From NCBI RefSeq assembly GCF_003605475.1, contig NZ_RAHX01000001.1, positions 806,001 through 870,000 on the forward strand: 64,000 bases of DNA, given 5' to 3'. The DNA is from Aurantiacibacter aquimixticola. Its GTDB lineage: Bacteria; Pseudomonadota; Alphaproteobacteria; Sphingomonadales; Sphingomonadaceae. The translations under genes and the position numbers were made by a program. Of this stretch, positions 61,670 to 64,000 are shown piece by piece. The notes beneath the pieces are model-generated. The model was not told where the DNA came from and did no database searches. It was given only the letters and a program-made list of their open reading frames with translations. Within the stretch, counting starts at the first letter, position 1; each line of letters opens with the position of its first letter.

Positions 61670-63051
61670 CGCGCTCCCTCTGGCCAGAGGATGACGCGCA
61701 GTGTCTGCAGCATGATCAGCAGGTCTAGAAAGGGCGTGTAGTTCTTCGCGTAATAGAGATCGTATTCGAGCTTCTGCCGCGCGTCCTCTATGCTGGCGCC
61801 ATAGGGATAATTGATCTGCGCCCACCCGGTGATGCCGGGCTTCACCATGTGGCGCTCGGCGAAATAGGGCAGTTCCTGCTCGAGATCGGCGACGAATTTC
61901 GGCACTTCGGGACGCGGTCCGACAAAGCTCATATGCCCGGTCAGCACCGTCCAGACCTGCGGCAGTTCGTCGATACGCAATTTGCGGATCAGGCCGCCGA
62001 CCCGGGTAATGCGCGGGTCTTTCTTCTCAGCCCATTTCACGCCGTCCTTTTCGGCATCGGTGCGCATGGAGCGCAGCTTCACCAGTTCGAATTTCTGCCC
62101 GTACAGGCCGACGCGCGTCTGCCGGAAAAAGGCGGGACCCTCGCTGTCCAGCTTCACGATAAGCGCGAATAGCGCGATCAGCGGAAAGGTCAGAAGAAGC
62201 AGGAGACCGCTGGCAAGGATATCGAAAATGCGCTTGGCCACGCTGGAGATCGCGCGCCCCGAGGAGAAACCGTCCGAAAAGATCAACCAGCTGGGATTCA
62301 GAGTGTCGAGGTCCACACGGCCGGTCTCGCGCTCGAGAAAGCTGGAGAATTCATTGACGTGGACGCCCGCCGTCTTGACCCGCAACAAGTCTTTGAGTGG
62401 CAAGGCATTGCGCCGCTCTTCCAGCGCCAGCACCACTTCGGTTGCGCCGAGATTGGCGACATAGGCGGAAAGATCGCCGATGGCCGACCGGTTCACGGCC
62501 TGCGCCACCTGCGGCGTCGTCTCCGCCATGTTAATGTAGCCCACGACGGCAAATCCGCTTCCCTCGCGCGCCGCAAGCTGCTGCAGGCGCTCAGCCCGGT
62601 GACCGGCACCCAGAACCAGCACGCGCCGCCGGAAGGCATGGGTGCCGAGAATGCCGCCGACGATCAGCCGGTTGAGCACCAAGGCGATCGTGGCCAGCAC
62701 CATCGCGTAAAGCAGGATGGAGCGCCAATAGGTGCTGCCGGGCAGCAGAAAGTCGATCAATGCCAGCGCAAGGATGGCGAGGCTGACGGCGACCAGCAGA
62801 CGCGCGCAGGCAAACCGCATGGAGCGCAGCGCCTCCGCACCGTAAACGCCGACCGCGATCATCGCCGTCTGCGTCGTCACGGCAAAGCCGATCAGCGCCA
62901 ATGCGCGGGCACGCAGCGGCCCCGCTTCGGTACCGATCTGCGCGCTACGCAATTGCCATGCGACATCGGCCGCGATCAGCAGGAGCACGAAGTCCAGCAG
63001 GCCGAGCAAAAGCACGGCATGCGGGATATAGTGCTTGAAGAGACGGATCAT
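61666..63051 (-). CDS. XrtA/PEP-CTERM-system undecaprenyl-phosphate sugar transferase
   Basis: A 461-residue polyprenyl-phosphate hexose-1-phosphate transferase (TIGR03013-like). Four to five N-terminal helices (to about residue 135), a CoA-binding-like Rossmann middle (RRRVLVLGAGHRAERLQQLA), another helix near 285-300, then the catalytic domain with KLRSMRTDAEKDG, LRIDELPQVWTVL, GPRPEVP and KPGITGWAQINYPYG. It starts exopolysaccharide repeat units on undecaprenyl phosphate. A dyad at 63132-63149 lies about 80 bases upstream. Confidence 0.93.
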   Translation of the reverse strand: MIRLFKHYIPHAVLLLGLLDFVLLLIAADVAWQLRSAQIGTEAGPLRARALALIGFAVTTQTAMIAVGVYGAEALRSMRFACARLLVAVSLAILALALIDFLLPGSTYWRSILLYAMVLATIALVLNRLIVGGILGTHAFRRRVLVLGAGHRAERLQQLAAREGSGFAVVGYINMAETTPQVAQAVNRSAIGDLSAYVANLGATEVVLALEERRNALPLKDLLRVKTAGVHVNEFSSFLERETGRVDLDTLNPSWLIFSDGFSSGRAISSVAKRIFDILASGLLLLLTFPLIALFALIVKLDSEGPAFFRQTRVGLYGQKFELVKLRSMRTDAEKDGVKWAEKKDPRITRVGGLIRKLRIDELPQVWTVLTGHMSFVGPRPEVPKFVADLEQELPYFAERHMVKPGITGWAQINYPYGASIEDARQKLEYDLYYAKNYTPFLDLLIMLQTLRVILWPEGAR

Positions 63052-63125
63052 CGCACCACCGGTCCTGCCATCCGGAGGGATTTCCGGATTGCAGGACGGA
63101 ATTAACGACGACCTATGAAATGTCG

Positions 63126-63149
63126 GTAAACTTTACACCAGAGTGTAAA
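63126..63149. promoter_or_regulatory. Overlapping dyads (TTTACAC-N4-GTGTAAA), probable operator
   Basis: TTTACAC (63132-63138) and GTGTAAA (63143-63149) form a perfect 18-base dyad. A second one, GTAAA-C-TTTAC at 63126-63136, shares its left arm. It lies 75-98 bases before the sugar transferase start and just after the broken small gene. I find no good -24/-12 sigma-54 promoter next to it. PrsR or another dimeric regulator could bind here. Confidence 0.5.
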
Positions 63150-63162
63150 ATGCCGGCGTAAA

Positions 63163-63471
63163 TCACTCGCCGGATAGGTTGTCCGCCGCGTCCTGCGCCG
63201 CTTCGCCGGCCTGGCTGGCGGCATTACCGACGCTGTCTGCGGCCTCGCCCACACTGTCTGCCGCGCCTGCGACCGCTTCGTCCTTCGCTGCTTCGGCCTC
63301 GCCCATCTGATTGAAGATCAGCAAGGCAAGTCCGCCCAACACGACAAGGATGAGGATCAGCGCCTATTTGCTGCTGCCGCCCGAACGGGTTTCCGCATCG
63401 CGAGTGATGGTCGTCGTAGTGTGGGTATTGCTCGCAGCGTCGCGGGTCTCGGTGGTGCGTTCTTCCACCAT
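63163..63471 (-). pseudogene. Small single-pass membrane protein gene interrupted by an in-frame TAG
   Basis: ATG at 63471 with GGGAGA upstream opens a frame of 34 sense codons after Met (VEERTTETRDAASN to RSGGSSK) and then meets TAG at 63366-63364. The same frame continues without further stops for 66 codons to TGA at 63165-63163: a clean transmembrane helix (ALILILVVLGGLALLIF) and an Ala/Asp/Ser-rich repeat tail (AADSVGEAADSVGNAAS). A Trp codon TGG would need one change to give TAG. So this is a recently broken gene, a readthrough gene, or a sequence error. Confidence 0.7.
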
Positions 63472-63564
63472 TGCAATTCTCCCGAAATTTGCAGCTGAAC
63501 CACCGGGATATCATCCGGTTCCCACGGCGTTGGTAAGCGCGAATGGTCACCGCACCTGCAAGCT

Positions 63565-64000
63565 TCACATGCCGTAGGTCATCGCCAACAGGACGCTGAG
63601 CGTCACGACCATGATCAGCACCAGCGGCACGCCGGCCTTCACATAATCGCCGAACTGGTAGCTTCCTTCCGCCATGATCAGCATGTTCGTCTGATAAGCG
63701 ATGGGTGTTGCATAGCAAAGGTTGCAGCCGAACAGCACGGCGAGGATCAGCGGTTCCTGCGGCAGGCCGAGCTCGGTCGCGATGGCGAAGGCGATCGGCG
63801 TGCCGACCGTTGCCGCCGTTGCGTTAGACGCGAAGTTGGTGAGAACCGTGACGAACAGCATGATCGCCGCCAGCACGCCAGCCGGTGGCAGGAATTGCAG
63901 GCCAAGTGCCAGCGACTCCCCCAGCCAGCCCGCCGCCCCACTGTCCAGGACGAAACGGCCGATGGCGATACTTGCTGCAACCAGCACGATCACCTGCGCA
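63565..64000 (-). CDS. SLC13-family (citrate/anion) permease, C-terminal part; 5' end beyond the window
   Basis: The last 145 or so residues of a membrane transporter. FVTVLTNFASNATAATVGTP is the second conserved Asn-containing sodium/substrate motif of the DASS/SLC13 group, and NLCYATPIAYQTNMLIM followed by YQFGDYVKAGVPL is the usual C-terminal pattern, ending in a last hydrophobic helix. Substrate could be dicarboxylate, citrate or sulfate. The frame stays open through base 64000. It lies upstream of the broken small gene on the same strand. Confidence 0.88.
   Translation of the reverse strand, partial: AQVIVLVAASIAIGRFVLDSGAAGWLGESLALGLQFLPPAGVLAAIMLFVTVLTNFASNATAATVGTPIAFAIATELGLPQEPLILAVLFGCNLCYATPIAYQTNMLIMAEGSYQFGDYVKAGVPLVLIMVVTLSVLLAMTYGM

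Noticed and set aside
1..64000. CRISPR arrays, insertion sequences, rRNA operons, prophage
   Set aside because: No regularly spaced repeats, transposase motifs, rRNA sequence or phage structural genes were found on reading both strands.

Overview
The window reads as an ordinary chromosomal stretch of a GC-rich alphaproteobacterium, most likely a sphingomonad of the Erythrobacteraceae/Sphingomonadaceae type. Pointers are a DivL-type tyrosine pseudo-histidine kinase, ALAS-type hemA, the plsY-dprA-topA order, Flp pilins, an XrtA/PEP-CTERM signalling module, and a deoxyhypusine-synthase-like polyamine gene with an alanine racemase-fold ornithine decarboxylase. There is no phage, transposon, CRISPR array or plasmid module. 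Coding density is high, no gene-free stretch exceeds about 290 bases, and many start and stop codons overlap by 1 to 4 bases.

Layout. 1-4.0 kb (minus): ahcY, divL and the cut-off start of tsaE. 4.1-8.7 kb: a peroxiredoxin (plus), then a minus run of hemerythrin protein, phospholipase-D enzyme, folE and a divergent MurA-like enzyme. 8.8-10 kb: tRNA-Arg, a MutT-like Nudix enzyme and two tandem Flp pilins. 10-15.5 kb (minus): a 45-residue membrane peptide, a 612-residue exported protein, xerD, accA and an M48 lipoprotein protease. 15.6-17.3 kb (plus): aroK-aroB. 17.3-25.4 kb (minus): pgi, DEAD helicase, SIR2-like protein, gor, a lipoprotein, a DUF488 protein and isoaspartyl peptidase. 25.6-28 kb (plus): lepB-rnc-era. 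28-33.6 kb (minus): plsY, dprA, two membrane proteins, topA and a small HTH protein. 33.7-38.2 kb (plus): murI, hemA and a PAS-GGDEF-EAL-PilZ protein. 38.2-42.2 kb (minus): DHS-like polyamine synthase, two lipoproteins and ornithine decarboxylase with a structured leader. 42.5-44.9 kb (plus): threonine dehydratase-like enzyme, two MAPEG proteins and a single-domain response regulator. 44.9-49.6 kb (minus): NAD(P)-binding protein and the trehalose cluster otsB-GH15-otsA. 49.7-51.6 kb (minus): tRNA-Met, 2'-5' RNA ligase-like protein and a radical SAM protein. 51.8-54.6 kb (plus): PilZ protein, secreted alpha carbonic anhydrase, TerC and a PNPOx-like stress protein. 54.7-58.2 kb: sodium symporter (minus), panB and a DUF475 membrane protein (plus). 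58.2-64 kb (minus): prsR, prsK, an XrtA-type sugar transferase, a small gene broken by an in-frame stop, and the end of an SLC13-family permease.

The points most worth a second look are: the H-box tyrosine of divL; a 30-base intergenic element present twice (29 of 30 bases identical) upstream of lepB and of the DHS-like gene; a structured, possibly speF-type leader plus a small ORF before ornithine decarboxylase; an amber codon in a small membrane-protein gene; an apparent frameshift in a 78-residue membrane protein; a plus-strand terminator with no obvious gene; and two perfect dyads that look like operators. I see no complete, clearly new multi-gene system. The stand-alone SIR2-like protein is the nearest thing to a candidate accessory or defence gene.
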